Of a stretch of 64,000 nt of DNA, positions 62,862-64,000 are shown one piece after another. The stretch lies in the NCBI RefSeq assembly GCF_042654985.1, contig NZ_JBHSMT010000027.1, positions 15,308-79,307 of the forward strand. Reading direction: 5' to 3'. Numbering within the stretch: the stretch's first letter is position 1; the number at the start of each line of letters is the position of its first letter. This DNA is from Paraherbaspirillum soli (GTDB lineage: Bacteria; Pseudomonadota; Gammaproteobacteria; Burkholderiales; Burkholderiaceae_D). The translations under genes were made by a program, and so were the position numbers. The notes below the pieces were generated by a model. The model worked only from the letters and a program-made list of their open reading frames with translations, was not told the DNA's origin and searched no databases.

Positions 62862-63656
62862 TTACTCCTTTCTCAAATAAAGTTGATGGCCGCGAACTTC
62901 GACATTCGATGCCACTCCCGGCCGCGACAACAGCTGCTCCAAGACCTGCATATCCGGCGCGGTAGTTGAATACACCGGCCCGCCCGCAAAATGCAAATCC
63001 CAAGAGATTAGTCCCTTGCCAGTAACCACTCTTTGAATCCTCTGCAGAGAGGCCAAAGGGTACACCTGCTCATGCCAATCAAAAAATTCCTTGACGCAAA
63101 TGCTGTCGGCAGTAATGACTTCATACCTTCGTAAAAAAGGAATGCAAAGCACAAAGAAAACCCCTGTGCCGACGACAAATTGCTTGAGCGTCCGCAGCAA
63201 TAACTCGCGCTGCCTGGCGCTGCGAAGCGCTTTGTTCCTCTTCGGTAGTTTGCGCCAAGCTTCAACGATGTTATACGCGATGCAAAAGCAGAATATCCCC
63301 CAAAACATAATCAGGAACCCAAGCGGGGCGTTCAGAAAAATCACGCCGAAAGCACCGACAAAGCTGCGTGGAAAATCCAGCAAGCCCATATGCGATAACA
63401 AGTTCATCGAGCGATAACTAGCGCTTGGATACGGGATAAAAAATGTATCGGTTATTTTTTGCAAACCAAGCAGGACCGGCCAGCAGAGCAAGGAACAGCT
63501 AGCCCAACCAAGGAAAACTATCGGCAGGATGACGAGACAGATTTTTATGTTTTTTACGGCCCTGACTGCCAATGAGGGGCGCTTTTCCAATGCTTGATTG
63601 CCGCCGCTGGATGTGATTTTGTTCATATGGATAAAGGGTCGCGAAAGAGTGTTCAT
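62862..63656 (-). CDS. Multi-pass membrane protein of unknown function
   Basis: 264 residues (an alternative ATG at 63626). Four hydrophobic segments (CLVILPIVFLGWASCSLLCW; SFVGAFGVIFLNAPLGFLIM; FWGIFCFCIAYNIV; FVVGTGVFFVLCIPFL) and a C-terminal soluble domain of about 80 residues. No family recognised. It shares an operon with the SRPBCC gene (4-bp gap). Confidence 0.7.
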   Translation of the reverse strand: MNTLSRPFIHMNKITSSGGNQALEKRPSLAVRAVKNIKICLVILPIVFLGWASCSLLCWPVLLGLQKITDTFFIPYPSASYRSMNLLSHMGLLDFPRSFVGAFGVIFLNAPLGFLIMFWGIFCFCIAYNIVEAWRKLPKRNKALRSARQRELLLRTLKQFVVGTGVFFVLCIPFLRRYEVITADSICVKEFFDWHEQVYPLASLQRIQRVVTGKGLISWDLHFAGGPVYSTTAPDMQVLEQLLSRPGVASNVEVRGHQLYLRKE

Positions 63657-63752
63657 TATCAGGCGGCAGTGTCTTGCCTGATGAGCGAATGCACAAATTT
63701 ATTTGCATCCTCTTTCGTTGCCTCTACCGCCAACCGGACCGTGGGCTTGGGT

Positions 63753-63903
63753 GCGGCGGACTTGTTGCCGTATTGTTAAAGAAGGTCTATAGTCGCTTCC
63801 GTCCCTGAAAAAAAAGAGACCTGGTTTAGCGACCTGACTTCTAATCTGCACAGCCCGCGCCATGCGGCCGCTCTACGTGCTACCCCCTTCTCCGTCCTCT
63901 ATG
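63753..63903. repeat. 148-bp dispersed element, decayed copy, joined to a group II intron
   Basis: Homologous to the reverse complement of 28484-28631. Stop codons interrupt the frame that is open in the other copy (the codon after KKVYSRFRP is TGA). Confidence 0.65.
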
Positions 63904-64000
63904 ATCGAGTCGCCCAAAGGAACCTCCCCTTCAGGCTCTCACAGAACCGGACGTGAACCTCTCGATTCATCCGGCTCTTGTCGTTCAGCCCCAACCCGGT
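63904..64000 (-). mobile_element. 3' end of a group II intron (domains V and VI); body beyond the window
   Basis: The minus strand of 63977-63944 is a 34-nt domain V hairpin: GAGCCGGATG, loop region AATCGAGAGGTT, CACGTCCGGTTC, with the catalytic AGC triad. About 40 nt of domain VI-like sequence follows, ending GGGCGACTCGAT at 63904, the usual CGACTCGAY-type 3' terminus. The reverse transcriptase, if any, lies outside the window. Confidence 0.75.

Overview
This is a 64-kb chromosomal stretch of a high-GC Gram-negative bacterium. The gene content (Tat and Sec lipoproteins, a DUF4148 protein, a phosphonate operon, an aae-type efflux operon, a tad locus) and the dense intergenic palindromic repeats suggest a betaproteobacterium of the order Burkholderiales, most likely Oxalobacteraceae. 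That placement is inferred from content, not from a marker gene; I see no rRNA or tRNA gene.

Layout. 1-7.2 kb: the 3' end of a large Ig-repeat surface protein, followed by an overlapping set of a TolC-like outer-membrane lipoprotein, two HlyD-type adaptors and an M50 metalloprotease fused to an HlyD domain. It looks like an export system without an ABC ATPase. 7.3-9.3 kb: a secreted amidohydrolase and the APS kinase CysC. 9.3-10.4 kb: repeats, then a SymE-type toxin preceded by a structured, C4/IsrK-like RNA leader. 10.4-18.9 kb (minus strand): a complete 2-aminoethylphosphonate (2-AEP) uptake and breakdown operon. It runs binding protein, PhnZ-like HD oxygenase, ATPase, fused permease, PhnW, PhnX, FAD oxidoreductase and GntR regulator. 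19-28 kb: a small secreted protein, a metallo-beta-lactamase-fold hydrolase with a divergent LysR gene, and a LysR-controlled efflux operon (NodT, FUSC, DUF1656, HlyD). 28-32 kb: a small protein, a duplicated sequence element, a dicarboxylate/amino-acid symporter and a periplasmic catalase with an OxyR-type site.

32-41 kb (minus): a 1652-residue Sec-secreted RHS protein with a putative metal-dependent phospholipase-like toxin tip, followed by five small secreted proteins including two paralogous beta-helix proteins. 41-53.7 kb (minus): a tad/Flp pilus locus with three unusual architectures: FHA fused to TadA, DUF192 fused to a TadE pseudopilin, and a secretin with two C-terminal SH3-like domains. 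TadZ, TadD and the prepilin peptidase TadV are not in the window. 54-64 kb: a Tat-exported phosphocholine-type phospholipase C, small exported proteins, a TAXI-type binding protein, the RNA helicase RhlE, a geranylgeranyl-reductase-like flavoprotein, a hexanucleotide microsatellite, a SRPBCC/membrane-protein pair, and the 3' end of a group II intron at the right edge.

Intergenic space is filled by at least three families of roughly 100-bp palindromic repeats. Several sit exactly at gene ends and supply the stop codon, and two lie inside operons (phosphonate and tad). There is also a 160-bp MITE-like element and an 80-bp double-palindrome insertion nested inside another repeat. The strongest candidates for something not yet described are the SymE leader with its long-range complementarity, the phosphonate operon that carries a PhnZ-type oxygenase without PhnY, and the RHS tip with its row of secreted neighbours.
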